Notes: generated by a model from the letters alone, not told the origin. A DNA stretch of 64,000 bases from Bacillota bacterium (GCA_019422105.1 JAHZDZ010000005.1:27007-91006), one strand, 5' to 3'. Positions 1 through 8,892 are shown, numbered from the stretch's first letter. Made by a program: numbers and translations.

Positions 1-495
1 CACACAGTCCTGTTTTTTTGTGGTAATCAGTGCCTTTTCCAAGGACATAATTTCCTTTTCAATACTGTCAAAAATTCCGGTATCCCCCACCGTCAGCTTA
101 TTACAGAAATTATAGATCAGGCGGTTGAAGGTAATGTTTTCATATTTATTGATACTGCAGCCTTCGATAATATTCTTTACCCGTTCAATATCCTCACAAA
201 AAAACAGCGCAAGCCTTTTTTTCAAGTACAGCAGCACTCTTTTTTGACTCACATACAGGTCCTCATAGTTTAATACATTCAGACTAACCAGATCATATCC
301 ATCCAGGCTCTCGTATTTTGCCGCTTTATTCGTAATCTCACCCTCAAAAAGGTATTCTGGAATATCAAACTTCCGGCATATCTCTCCAATATCTTCCAGC
401 GTAAAAATGCCGATATAGGCATCCTCCAGCTCCTCAGTCTTTCCCTCTATGTCACCCAAAAGATACATTTTATTATCGCTGATTTTATAAAACAT
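1..495 (-). CDS. CorA-like metal ion transporter family protein, N-terminal part (runs off the window)
   Basis: Reading leftward from the ATG at 495, an open frame of 165 codons continues past the window edge, preceded by a GGAGG-type ribosome binding site. The protein starts MFYKISDNKMYLLGDIEG. Its last visible part (DSIEKEIMSLEKAL) resembles the charged helix of CorA-family cytoplasmic domains. The membrane helices and GMN motif would lie outside the window, so transport of Mg2+ or another divalent ion cannot be confirmed. The assignment rests on the general look of the N-terminal domain; a soluble CorA-like relative is possible. It is the last gene before the pot operon terminator and is transcribed in the same direction. 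Confidence 0.5.
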   Translation of the reverse strand, partial: MFYKISDNKMYLLGDIEGKTEELEDAYIGIFTLEDIGEICRKFDIPEYLFEGEITNKAAKYESLDGYDLVSLNVLNYEDLYVSQKRVLLYLKKRLALFFCEDIERVKNIIEGCSINKYENITFNRLIYNFCNKLTVGDTGIFDSIEKEIMSLEKALITTKKQDCV

Positions 496-615
496 TTTCT
501 TCACCTCCGGCCCATTTTTACTGCTCAAACAAACTTATTCTATCCATATCGCAACATAAATAACAGTCTAAATATTAACTGTTATAATTGCAATTAAATT
601 CGTGTTAAATACATA

Positions 616-663
616 AAAACCCCCGGGTGCAATAATATCTGCTTTTTCTGCACCCGGGGTTTT
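616..663 (-). terminator. Rho-independent terminator of the pot operon
   Basis: A long GC-rich hairpin with arms close to AAAACCCCGGGTGCA and TGCACCCGGGGTTTT lies 45 bases after the potD stop codon. It ends in a T run on the minus strand and could work in both directions. Confidence 0.85.
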
Positions 664-708
664 CAATACTGCCTGTAAGAGCAGCAGCTCTATTCTTCTA
701 TTTAAAAT

Positions 709-1794
709 TTACTTAGATGCCTTTACCTTTATCCACAGCTCGGAGAGCTTCTGCTTCAATACCTCATTATCCTGAAATACTTCGTTCTTATCGTTGTCCA
801 GTTTCGGAAGGTATGCTTCATTACCGGCAAAAAGACCATCCTCCGCTGTCATGTCGGCCAATACATCCCTGTTGGAGGAGGCGTAGCCTACTGTAGCCGA
901 ATTGTCATAGGATGCATCATAGGTCAATACATAATTGATAAACTCATGCGCCAAAAGCGGATTTTCCGCATTAGCCGGAATTACCATGGCATCGCTCCAG
1001 ATATTTGTTCCCTCATCAGGCATAAAATAGCTCATATCCTCATTCTCGGAAAGGATTGTAGCAGCGTCTCCGCTGTATACAACTGCAATATCCTTCTGCC
1101 CGTTCATCATGTTGTCAATAACCTCATCTGTCACGTAGGAGGGCTCCATGGTATCGTTGAGCTCTCTGAGCCATTCATAGGCAGCATTAATTTCATCCTC
1201 TTTTTCTGTGTTCATGGAATAGCCAAGAGCCTTAAAGGCAACCATAAAGGAGTCCCTCTCGGAGTCATACATATAAATTTTCCCTTTGTAATCCGTATTC
1301 TTTAATATATTGAAGCCTTCCCTCTCAATGAGATCCTTCGGTACATTGTTATGGTTATAAACAAGTCCCACAGAGCCCCAGAAGTAAGGAACTGAATACG
1401 TATTGTCGGGATCATAGGGCAGACTCTTCACCTCATCCGCCAGATTTTCCATGTTCGGAATAAGGGATTTGTCAAGCTCCATAAGCGCTTTGTCCCTGAT
1501 AAGCCTTTCAATCATATAATCGCTGGGTACCAGCACATCATAGGAATCACCGCTTTGCAGCTTCGTATACATCATCTCGTTGGAATCAAAATACTCCACA
1601 ATAACCTTTACACCGAATTCATCCTGGAAATTTTGAATCAGGTCTTCACCCATATATTCTCCCCAATTATAGAGCTTCAGCGTATCGGAACCATACTTTG
1701 CCACAGCATCAGACCCTTTTTTTGAATCTCCTCCGCCGGAGCAGGCAGTAAAAAGGAACAGTGTGCTCAGTGTCAGTGCAATCAATTTTTTCAT
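709..1794 (-). CDS. potD: Spermidine/putrescine ABC transporter, substrate-binding lipoprotein PotD
   Basis: This 361-residue protein has a lipoprotein signal peptide (MKKLIALTLSTLFLFTACS, cleavage before the cysteine) and the typical PotD start of the mature chain, LYNWGEYMGEDLIQNFQDEF. The family captures spermidine or putrescine outside the membrane and delivers it to the PotBC permease; the length is normal. It is the last gene of potABCD and overlaps potC by four bases (ATGA), so translation is probably coupled. Polyamine is the family default; the sequence does not separate spermidine from putrescine. Confidence 0.93.
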   Translation of the reverse strand: MKKLIALTLSTLFLFTACSGGGDSKKGSDAVAKYGSDTLKLYNWGEYMGEDLIQNFQDEFGVKVIVEYFDSNEMMYTKLQSGDSYDVLVPSDYMIERLIRDKALMELDKSLIPNMENLADEVKSLPYDPDNTYSVPYFWGSVGLVYNHNNVPKDLIEREGFNILKNTDYKGKIYMYDSERDSFMVAFKALGYSMNTEKEDEINAAYEWLRELNDTMEPSYVTDEVIDNMMNGQKDIAVVYSGDAATILSENEDMSYFMPDEGTNIWSDAMVIPANAENPLLAHEFINYVLTYDASYDNSATVGYASSNRDVLADMTAEDGLFAGNEAYLPKLDNDKNEVFQDNEVLKQKLSELWIKVKASK

Positions 1795-2585
1795 TTTACA
1801 GTTCTTCCCTTCTTTTCTTTTATAATAGGTATTATATTAATCAACAACAGTACAACTGTAATAATTAATATAATAATTGTGGACAAGGAGTTAATTGACG
1901 GATTAATCCGTTTACTCATGGTATAAACCATAATGGAAATATTGTTTACGCCATTTCCCGTGACAAAATAAGAAATAACAAAATCATCAAAGGACATGGT
2001 AAAAGCAATCAATGCGCCTGAAACAATACCGGGCATAATCTGAGGTACAATTACCTTTATTAATGCCTGCCAGGGCGTCGCTCCCAGATCAAGGGCAGCG
2101 TCTGCAAGATTTGGGTCAAGAGAGCGCAGTTTTGGCATAATACTGAGCATAACATAGGGCACACAAAACATAATGTGGGCCAGCAAAAGACTCATAAAAC
2201 CCTTCTTGACACCCAAAGCGGCAAAAAACATGAGAAGTCCGATAGCCGTCACGATCTCAGGATTCATAATAGGCAGGTCGTTCACCTGCTCCACAAGGCT
2301 TCTCACAATCCTTTTTGATTTTGACAGGCCAATAGCAGTAATCGTCCCCACTATGGTAGAAACTGCCGTTGCCAGAACAGCTATGGCAATGGTATAGAAA
2401 ATTGACTGCATCATGGTGGCGTCATGAAACATTTTTTCATACCAGCGCAGTGAAAAGCCGCCGAAATGAGTCAGGCTTCTGGTAGAGTTAAAGGAAAATA
2501 CTACTGTATAAAGAATGGGCAGATAAAAGAAAATCATCACCAAAAGCATATACGCTTTCGATAAATAATGCCTTGATTTTTTCAA
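1791..2585 (-). CDS. potC: Spermidine/putrescine ABC transporter permease PotC
   Basis: This 264-residue membrane protein has about six hydrophobic segments. It carries the binding-protein-dependent permease EAA-type loop in the region DAALDLGATPWQALIKVIVPQIMPGI, which docks on the ATPase. With PotB it forms the channel for polyamine import. It overlaps potB by four bases and potD by four bases, the tight packing expected of a single transcript. The order PotA-PotB-PotC-PotD in transcription supports the name. Confidence 0.93.
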   Translation of the reverse strand: MKKSRHYLSKAYMLLVMIFFYLPILYTVVFSFNSTRSLTHFGGFSLRWYEKMFHDATMMQSIFYTIAIAVLATAVSTIVGTITAIGLSKSKRIVRSLVEQVNDLPIMNPEIVTAIGLLMFFAALGVKKGFMSLLLAHIMFCVPYVMLSIMPKLRSLDPNLADAALDLGATPWQALIKVIVPQIMPGIVSGALIAFTMSFDDFVISYFVTGNGVNNISIMVYTMSKRINPSINSLSTIIILIITVVLLLINIIPIIKEKKGRTVK

Positions 2586-3430
2586 TTGACCTGCCTCCTT
2601 CCCACACTGGCATCCTTGTCAACTCTCTTTGTAATGTACATAGAAATCATGATAATAACGGCCATAATCAAAGAAATAGCGCTTCCGAAATTCCAGTTTC
2701 CACTGGTCAAAAATTGAGACTCAATGACATTACCAACAAGCACATACTGACCTCCGCCCAAAAGCTTCGGTATATAGAAGCTGGAAACCGCCGGCAAAAA
2801 CACCAGCGTTATACCGCTGATAACCCCCGGCAGCGACAGGGGCAGGGTAATACGCAAAAAGCACTGCACTCTGTCCGCCCCCAAATCGCTGGCAGCTTCC
2901 AGATAACTTTTATCCATCTTGGTCAGCGAGGTATAAATCTGCAAAATCATAAAGGGTATAAAATTATATACCATACCCAGAATAACCGCAAAATCCGTGT
3001 GAAGCAGTTTCACATTTTTTATATGAAAAAAGGACAATATGGAGTTAATGATGCCGTCATCCTGCAAAATTCCTATCCACGCATAGGTGCGCACCAGCAT
3101 GTTAATCCACATGGGAAGGGTAATCATCAAAACCAGAAAAAGTCTGTTTTTCCCCTGGGCATTCGCAATGATATAGGCAGCCGGATAGCCCAGAAAAACG
3201 CATAATACTGTAGTGAGAACCGCAATTTTAAGTGAGCGCAGCAAAACATCAATAAAAATAGGGTCGCTGAAAAAACGTGTAAAATTGTCAAACGTAAAGC
3301 GGAATGTGGTCACATCGTTCCCCTTCGTTGTGAAGGCGTACATGACGATTAAAAGCATGGGAACCACAATCATGACCGTAATCCAAAGGATATAAGGATA
3401 AGCCATACTGCGAAACTGTTTCATACTCAA
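2582..3430 (-). CDS. potB: Spermidine/putrescine ABC transporter permease PotB
   Basis: This 282-residue integral membrane protein is the other half of the permease. It shows six hydrophobic segments and an EAA loop (EAASDLGADRVQCFLRITLP) near residue 180. It overlaps potA and potC by four bases each. The start MSMKQFRSMAYPY follows potA directly. The PotB/PotC split is by position in the operon and family resemblance. Confidence 0.93.
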   Translation of the reverse strand: MSMKQFRSMAYPYILWITVMIVVPMLLIVMYAFTTKGNDVTTFRFTFDNFTRFFSDPIFIDVLLRSLKIAVLTTVLCVFLGYPAAYIIANAQGKNRLFLVLMITLPMWINMLVRTYAWIGILQDDGIINSILSFFHIKNVKLLHTDFAVILGMVYNFIPFMILQIYTSLTKMDKSYLEAASDLGADRVQCFLRITLPLSLPGVISGITLVFLPAVSSFYIPKLLGGGQYVLVGNVIESQFLTSGNWNFGSAISLIMAVIIMISMYITKRVDKDASVGRRQVN

Positions 3431-5001
3431 TAACTCCCTTTTTTAGACATAATATGGATATCCTCCGGATAAAACATCAGTCCAACCTCATCTCCTACCT
3501 CATATTTGTCCGTAGTATCCACCATATATTCATGGCCTTCTGTTTTAAATGTAACGTCGTAAACCCCCGGATCTATTTTTTCCGAGTCAAAATCATATAC
3601 AATATCGCTGATTTCGACAGGGGTATCGTCCTCCAGGCTCCACGCGGAGGCATTTGCCCAGGTTTTCAAATCCGTTTCCAAAGCAATGCTTTCCTTTATT
3701 TCATCCACTGTTTTAAAGAAATTTACTGCAAATATCTCTTCCTGATATTCCTTATTCACAACACGGTTTTCATCCTTCACTATCATATTAACAGTGACGC
3801 TGGTGCCAGCCGATGTGGAAAAGGTGACAGGATAAGTGCCGTTTTCCGCCTTAATATCGTACTCAATTTTATTGATTGAGATCCACTCGTCCGTCTCAGG
3901 ATCCCAGGCCTGAGCATCCGCCCTGGCTACAATATCCGCCTCCGTCAGCTCCGCCACATCACTTACATCCAGATAGAAATCATTGGCACTCATTTTTTCA
4001 TTTTTTTCAGCGTTTACAACAGGCTTCTCCGCGGATACTGTCATTTTTACCGTAATATTGGTACCCGCCTTTGTCTCCACTATTGTTTCATAATGGACAC
4101 CTTTAAAGAGCACTGATTTGACAACACCCTTCAGTTTGCCGTCCTTTTTCTTTACAATATCCAAATCCTCCGGCCTGATTACCACATCTATTTTTTCATT
4201 CTCATCAAAACCATAATCCACACACTCAAACTTTTTATCCTCAAACATTACCTCATAATCTTTTACCATTACACCGTCAATAATGTTGCTTTCCCCAATA
4301 AATTTAGCCACATACTCATTGATTGGCTCGTTGTATATGTCTGTCGGTGTGCCGATCTGCTGTATCTCCCCGTCCTTCATGACCACAATTTTGTCGGACA
4401 TGGTCAGGGCCTCCTCCTGGTCATGAGTGACATAGATAAAGGTAATACCTACCTCCTGCTGTATCTTTTTCAGCTCATGCTGCATTTCCTTTCTGAGCTT
4501 TAAATCAAGAGCGCCCAAGGGCTCATCCAGAAGCAAAACCATAGGCTCATTGACTAAAGCCCGTGCTATGGCCACTCTCTGCTGCTGTCCGCCGGACATT
4601 TCCGTGACACTTCTTTGACCGTAATCCTCAAGGCCAACCAGCTTCAGCATACGCTTTACCTTCTGCTCTATAATGTCCTTCGGCTCTTTTTTTATTTTCA
4701 GCCCAAAAGCAATATTGTCGTAAACATTCATATGGGGAAACAGAGCATACTTTTGAAACACTGTATTGATTTCCCTTTTATAGGGCGGCACCTGGCTGAT
4801 TTCCTCCCCGTCAAAAAGCACCTGCCCCTCCGTAGGATTCAAAAAACCTCCCAGTATTCGGAGCAATGTGGTTTTTCCGCAGCCGCTGGGTCCCAGGAGT
4901 GTAACAAATTCATTTTCGTATATATCCAGATTGATTCCCTTCAGCACCAGCTGTCCGTCAAATTCCTTCACTATATTTTTAAACTGTATTAATTTGCGCA
5001 T
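3427..5001 (-). CDS. potA: Spermidine/putrescine ABC transporter ATPase PotA with two tandem inserted repeats
   Basis: The first 240 residues are a standard ABC ATPase: Walker A GPSGCGKT at 37-44, signature MSGGQQQR at 135-142, Walker B VLLLDEP at 155-161 and switch histidine 193. A TOBE-type region follows (RPEDLDIV, 276-283). PotA is usually about 350-380 residues, but this protein has 524. The extra length is two tandem units of about 88 residues, at roughly 313-398 and 399-488. They share GT-x-(V/I)-TV, VVN, an AW pair and G(T/V)Y-x-VTF, a pattern I associate with Ig-like repeats of surface proteins. The chain then returns to a TOBE-like end (VGLMFYPEDIHIM, 506-518). The insert is therefore in the regulatory domain, in the cytoplasm. 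It is the first structural gene of the operon, ten bases after the regulator gene. Confidence 0.92.
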   Translation of the reverse strand: MRKLIQFKNIVKEFDGQLVLKGINLDIYENEFVTLLGPSGCGKTTLLRILGGFLNPTEGQVLFDGEEISQVPPYKREINTVFQKYALFPHMNVYDNIAFGLKIKKEPKDIIEQKVKRMLKLVGLEDYGQRSVTEMSGGQQQRVAIARALVNEPMVLLLDEPLGALDLKLRKEMQHELKKIQQEVGITFIYVTHDQEEALTMSDKIVVMKDGEIQQIGTPTDIYNEPINEYVAKFIGESNIIDGVMVKDYEVMFEDKKFECVDYGFDENEKIDVVIRPEDLDIVKKKDGKLKGVVKSVLFKGVHYETIVETKAGTNITVKMTVSAEKPVVNAEKNEKMSANDFYLDVSDVAELTEADIVARADAQAWDPETDEWISINKIEYDIKAENGTYPVTFSTSAGTSVTVNMIVKDENRVVNKEYQEEIFAVNFFKTVDEIKESIALETDLKTWANASAWSLEDDTPVEISDIVYDFDSEKIDPGVYDVTFKTEGHEYMVDTTDKYEVGDEVGLMFYPEDIHIMSKKGSY

Positions 5002-5010
5002 AATAACCTC

Positions 5011-5544
5011 CTAGAATAATGGCGGCGTGGATACCCACAAAACTTTCCCTACCGTTTTTTTGTCGTTTCTTAAAAAATGGAAGTTTTTTCCGTCAATATA
5101 AAAGGTCTCCCCTTTTCTGACAATATATTCCTTTTCCCCTAAAACCAGTGTAACACAGCCCTCTATGACAAAACCAAACTCCTCCCCGTTATGAGGATTC
5201 ACCTCAAAAGAGCTTCCACCCTGAAAAAGCTCTATTAAAATAGGCTCCATCTCGTTTTTCTGCGTATTGGGCACAATCCAGTTGACGGTATAGCTGTCCC
5301 TCTCATCCACAAAAAAGTCCTTCTTTTGGAACACAACCTTTTCTTCCTTGGCTTCCTTAAAAAACTCGGAAAGAGAACAGCCCAAAGCCTCCAGTATATC
5401 GCTCAGGGTAGAGATGGAGGGCGAGGTCAGATTTCTTTCCATCTGGGATAAAAATCCCTTTGTCAGCTCACAGCGGCTTGCCAGCTCCTCCAGCGTAAGC
5501 CCCTTTTGTATCCTCAATTGTTTGATTTTATGACCGATATCCAT
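5011..5544 (-). CDS. XRE-family regulator with C-terminal cupin domain, probable pot operon regulator
   Basis: The ATG at 5544 is chosen because AAAGGAG lies just upstream, giving 177 residues. Residues 1-60 are a helix-turn-helix (IKQLRIQKGLTLEELASRCE...LSQMER). The C-terminal half is a small cupin barrel (NPHNGEEFGFVIEGCVTLVLG), which in this family binds a small-molecule signal. XRE-cupin proteins beside potABCD commonly control polyamine uptake. Here the gene heads the operon, ten bases before potA, so it probably controls its own transcript. The ligand is not shown by the sequence; a polyamine is inference from context. Confidence 0.88.
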   Translation of the reverse strand: MDIGHKIKQLRIQKGLTLEELASRCELTKGFLSQMERNLTSPSISTLSDILEALGCSLSEFFKEAKEEKVVFQKKDFFVDERDSYTVNWIVPNTQKNEMEPILIELFQGGSSFEVNPHNGEEFGFVIEGCVTLVLGEKEYIVRKGETFYIDGKNFHFLRNDKKTVGKVLWVSTPPLF

Positions 5545-5562
5545 AAAATTCTCCTTTAGCAA

Positions 5563-5627
5563 TACTAAACATCAAAGTTATTTTTACTAAACCTACACCA
5601 TTATACAATAAAAAGAAAAAAAAGCAA
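5563..5627 (-). promoter_or_regulatory. Promoter of the XRE-pot operon with a direct-repeat operator candidate
   Basis: On the minus strand a TATAAT (5600-5605) sits 16 bases after TTGCTT (5622-5627). Just downstream, the 8-mer GTTTAGTA occurs twice (5563-5570 and 5585-5592), near the likely transcription start. That is a good position for a repressor such as the XRE-cupin protein. Promoter boxes are seen; operator function is inferred. Confidence 0.6.
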
Positions 5628-6082
5628 TAGTTTATAAACAAAAAGTTTTGAATGATTAAACATTTTACAATTGTTTAACACTGACTTTGATTTTTTTCTT
5701 ACAAATAACAGTGGAAAACAGTGGAAATAACTTGGAATGATTCCTTAATTTATGCCCTTTTATTCCGAAAAGTGCCTTCAAATTGCAGCTTTCAGGTACA
5801 AATTGAGACAAATAATGGTTTTTGCAATACATTGCTTATTTTACCCAACTTTTTCAAAATTATGAGTTTACAAAAATTAAACTTTAAAATGCAATTTATA
5901 AAACCAAAAATATAAATCTGTTTTTTTACTTTCTTTGCATTATCTAAACAAAAAATATTCTATTATTAAACTTGAGCGTCCTGTACGATACACATTCCTT
6001 TTTCCTCCGCCCCACTGTCTGATATTTTTTCTGTCTTCAGAAAAATGTAAGAAAATTTTATAGTATTGTTTTAAAACATATA
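5628..6082. other. Gene-free AT-rich spacer between divergent transcripts
   Basis: No convincing gene is visible. The only structure I noted is a perfect 7-base inverted repeat, TTAAACA / TGTTTAA, with a 9-base loop at 5656-5678, which could be another protein-binding site. A 64-codon plus-strand frame at 5721-5915 has no ribosome binding site and a low-complexity product. Confidence 0.5.
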
Positions 6083-6111
6083 TTGTGTATTACACAGTAG
6101 TTTGTTATAAT
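6083..6111 (+). promoter_or_regulatory. Promoter of the PadR operon with palindromic operator
   Basis: TTGTGT (6083-6088) and TATAAT (6106-6111) are separated by 17 bases. A 13-base palindrome, TGTGTATTACACA (6084-6096), overlaps the -35 box. PadR proteins often repress their own promoter by binding such palindromes, so autoregulation is likely. Confidence 0.65.
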
Positions 6112-6131
6112 GGGTACTAAGGAGGGAGAAG

Positions 6132-6443
6132 ATGAATACACAGTTTAGGAAAGGAATTATAGAAATGTGTGTACTGGCCCTGATTGCGCGCCTGGATATG
6201 TATGGTTACGAGATTGTTCAAAGCATTGCCTCCTATACGGATATCAACGAGGGGACCGTTTATCCCATATTAAGGCGGCTTACAACAGAAGGGTATTTTG
6301 TAACCTACTTAAAGGAAAGCACCATCGGGCCGGCACGGAAATACTACCATATTACCGAAAAAGGCAGAGGCTATCTGAGCTCACTGGAAAGTGACTGGAA
6401 GGATTTTTCCAAAATGGTAGACGATATATTACGGGGAGAGTAA
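6132..6443 (+). CDS. PadR-family transcriptional regulator
   Basis: This 103-residue protein is the short, PadR-s1 type: a winged helix-turn-helix (FRKGIIEMCVLALIARLDMYGYEIV) followed by a wing (GTVYPILRRLTTEGYF) and a C-terminal dimer helix. It follows a GGAGGGAG ribosome binding site. PadR followed by a DUF1700 membrane protein and a DUF4097-like protein is a recurrent Firmicute arrangement linked to membrane or envelope stress. The regulator probably represses its own operon through the palindrome in its promoter. Confidence 0.9.
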   Translation: MNTQFRKGIIEMCVLALIARLDMYGYEIVQSIASYTDINEGTVYPILRRLTTEGYFVTYLKESTIGPARKYYHITEKGRGYLSSLESDWKDFSKMVDDILRGE

Positions 6444-6462
6444 AACAGAAAGGAAAGTGGAT

Positions 6463-7191
6463 ATGAACAAAGAAGAATATTTGCATGAATTGGAAACGCG
6501 GCTGAAAAAACATCTTCCAAAAAGTGAAATCAACGATATCTTACGAGATTATGGGGAATATTTTGAGGATGGCAGAAGACAAAACAAATCCGATACGGAA
6601 ATCTCGGCTAAGCTTGGGTCCCCTGAAATTATTGCATAGCAGTTTATAGAGGAATACAAAGAAGAAAAGGTAGAAAGCGAAGCGGCGCAGGAACTGATGA
6701 AAATGAAAGAAACTGCTGCAAAAGGCATGAATGAGCTAAAAGAAAAGGTTTCCTTCTCCCGCTTTTTCAGACGAATCGGACATACAGTCTCCTCCCTCTT
6801 TTCCTCCCTTGGCCGAGGCATAGCCGGAATAGGCGGACCGCTGAAAAGCTTTCTTTTATGGCTTTTCCGTTTTATAAAGCTTGCTGTGATACTGCTGCTG
6901 CTTCTGTTTGCCGAGTTTATATTCTTGTGTATTACAGGACTTTTTACATTTGCCTCTATCTCCTTTTTGGGAATCGGCATATTCGGCATACTGGCCTTTA
7001 TATGTACCTTCAGCTTTATTTCTGTCTTTTTTTCGGCCTCCGGCATATTAAGCTCCATCGCAGTCACCTGCGCAGGACTTCTATGCGGACTGCTGGTCGT
7101 CTTTCTTATCAGCAAAAACGTGCGTCTGATAAAAAGTTATTTGTCCGGCAAACAAGAAACACAGAAGAAAGGAGGAGAGGACTATGTATAA
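6463..7191 (+). pseudogene. DUF1700-family membrane protein gene interrupted by an in-frame amber codon
   Basis: The frame starts MNKEEYLHELETRLKKHLP, typical of DUF1700, with AAAGGAAAG upstream. It reaches ...KLGSPEIIA and meets TAG at 6637-6639, then continues in the same frame as QFIEEYKEEK through several membrane segments to 7191. Without the TAG it would encode about 242 residues. One base change explains the break, so this is either a recent nonsense mutation, a sequencing error, or a site of readthrough. Downstream translation could restart at the ATG at 6697, which would keep the membrane part. The following gene overlaps its end and looks intact. Confidence 0.8.
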
Positions 7192-7705
7192 AAAACTCGC
7201 CGTTATATTCTCGGGCACGCTTGCCGCAAGTCTTTTACTGGCAGCCGCCATGGTTCCCCTCGGCGTGCAGGATACCATACAAAATATGAACACTCTCCTG
7301 ACAGAAAATGAAATCAAACCACAGAAAATCGAGATAAAATCAACAGTCAACACTCTTGATTTCAGCCGTGAATACTACGGCAACATACTGTTTCGCCAGT
7401 CTGAAGATGACTCCTTCTACATAGAAACCTACGACAGCGATACCATCTATAAGGTTCCTCTTTTCATTTCCTATGACGAGGAGGATACAAAAGTCAATAT
7501 CTACACCCAGCGCCCTATGGGAAATTTCAGACTGGATGAAGAGACACTGAAAAACTCTTTGGTAAAAGAGCTTCAAAATTACCCCGACGCCATCATTTAT
7601 GTGCCTAAAACAATAACTATCGTGACGTCTTACCCCTATGATATCCCCCGGTACCTGGAATTTCAGAATAAAACTGAATTTTGGGAAGATTTAGAGAATA
7701 ATTGA
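7184..7705 (+). CDS. Membrane-anchored DUF4097-like protein
   Basis: This 173-residue protein has one N-terminal hydrophobic segment (LAVIFSGTLAASLLLAAAMV) and a beta-rich remainder. The start overlaps the stop of the DUF1700 frame (ATGTATAA), which implies translational coupling. The C-terminal part (PDAIIYVPKTITIVTS) recalls the repeating strands of DUF4097 / putative adhesin beta-helix domains, but it is short for that family. Its role is unknown; the operon context suggests an envelope-associated partner of the DUF1700 protein. Confidence 0.7.
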   Translation: MYKKLAVIFSGTLAASLLLAAAMVPLGVQDTIQNMNTLLTENEIKPQKIEIKSTVNTLDFSREYYGNILFRQSEDDSFYIETYDSDTIYKVPLFISYDEEDTKVNIYTQRPMGNFRLDEETLKNSLVKELQNYPDAIIYVPKTITIVTSYPYDIPRYLEFQNKTEFWEDLENN

Positions 7706-7734
7706 GTATATGACATATACCGTATAAAAAGATA

Positions 7735-7770
7735 AAAAAGCAGATGTGTTTTAACACATCTGCTTTTTTT
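7735..7770 (+). terminator. Terminator of the PadR operon
   Basis: Perfect hairpin AAAAGCAGATGTG / CACATCTGCTTTT with a six-base loop and a following T run, 30 bases after the last stop codon. Confidence 0.9.
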
Positions 7771-8078
7771 GTTTTTTTAATTGAATACCTGTAAGTATTT
7801 ATTCACCCTACTTAATAAATACAGCCCGATGAGTCGATTTGATTTTTCAGATATTAGGTTTAACATCTGCGGCAAATAAAATTTTCTGCCCGGGTTAAGG
7901 GTGAAACCTTCGCAGAGGTTTGAAGGCAAAGCTTCAAAAGAACTTTATAAGAAAATAGCCGCAGCTCACGGATTGAATGATTTTTTATTCAATCCGTTTC
8001 CTCAATATTTTTTTTATTGCGGCAGCAATAAAAAAACAATACCCTTCCAATCAATATCTCAAGCTGACGCACACTGTT
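7771..8078. repeat. Intergenic spacer with a copy of the CGGATTGA dispersed hairpin
   Basis: No gene is supported. At 7969-7996 there is a perfect 10-base inverted repeat CGGATTGAAT / ATTCAATCCG, flanked by AAATAGCCGC and GTTTCCT. The same modules recur at 43411, 56855 and 63932, so this is a dispersed intergenic repeat. It lies downstream of purC and may serve as its transcript end. Confidence 0.6.
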
Positions 8079-8759
8079 TTACGCCAGAATAAGCTTTGTC
8101 AAATCCACAGGATCCACAATTTTACCGTCCTTGTATACACGCATGTTGCCGGAAGCAATCTCATCTATTAATATAACCTCGTCACCAAAGTGACCAAATT
8201 CCAGCTTAATATCATACAGGTCCAGGCCCTTTTTCGCCATATCCTCCTTGATAATGGTGCAGATTTTTTTGGTCATATTTGCAATGGCGTCATACTGCGC
8301 CTCCGTCATAACGCCAAGAGCAGCCAAGGCATCTTTTGTAACCAACGGATCCCCCTTCTCGTCATCCTTAAATGTCATCTCAACATAACCGCCCGGGAGC
8401 TCTGTACCGTCCTCTATATAATCACCGTAACGGCGGATAAAGCTTCCTGTCGCTTTAAAACGGCAAACTATCTCAAGACCCTTGCCAAATACTTTGACCG
8501 GAAGAACCTCCATTGTGGATTTATCAATATCTGCCCCCACATAATGAGTCTTGATGCCTGCGTTTCTTAAAATCTCGAAAAAATATACGCTTGTCTTTAA
8601 ATTCTCCTTGCCGATACCGTCAATGGACAGTCCTACTGTGTTGGCACCCGGGTCAAAGACACCGTTTTCTCCTGTTACATCATCCTTGAATAAAAGCTCA
8701 TAATTACCGTTATCTAACGCAAATACATCCTTTGTTTTTCCCTGATATACCTTTTTCAT
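8079..8759 (-). CDS. purC: Phosphoribosylaminoimidazole-succinocarboxamide synthase PurC
   Basis: This 226-residue protein joins CAIR and aspartate using ATP to make SAICAR in purine synthesis, in the cytoplasm. It begins MKKVYQGKTKDVFAL, the typical glycine-rich ATP-binding strand. It holds the SAICAR synthetase signatures ATGSFIRRYG and DIKLEFGHFGDEVILIDEI. Length matches the short bacterial form. It stands alone here with no other pur genes. It lies just beyond the displaced V-ATPase terminator. Confidence 0.96.
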   Translation of the reverse strand: MKKVYQGKTKDVFALDNGNYELLFKDDVTGENGVFDPGANTVGLSIDGIGKENLKTSVYFFEILRNAGIKTHYVGADIDKSTMEVLPVKVFGKGLEIVCRFKATGSFIRRYGDYIEDGTELPGGYVEMTFKDDEKGDPLVTKDALAALGVMTEAQYDAIANMTKKICTIIKEDMAKKGLDLYDIKLEFGHFGDEVILIDEIASGNMRVYKDGKIVDPVDLTKLILA

Positions 8760-8892
8760 CGTCTGACCTCCTGAATTTAATATACATCAGTATAGCACCT
8801 TTTCGCCGCAACTGTCCATAATATGACAAAAAAACGGAAATCAAAGATATTTATACCCGCTATAAATATTTTTTTACAGGCAAGAAAAAAAT

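Noticed and set aside
5721..5915. 64-codon plus-strand frame
   Set aside because: AT-rich low-complexity product in a promoter region without a ribosome binding site.
6637..6639. Pyrrolysine codon at the amber stop of the DUF1700 gene
   Set aside because: No PYLIS-like structure was recognised, other genes use TAG as ordinary stop, and DUF1700 proteins have no known pyrrolysine; a mutation is simpler.
7901..8171. Two overlapping frames of 63-64 codons
   Set aside because: They overlap a dispersed hairpin repeat and the end of purC, with no ribosome binding site and no family resemblance.
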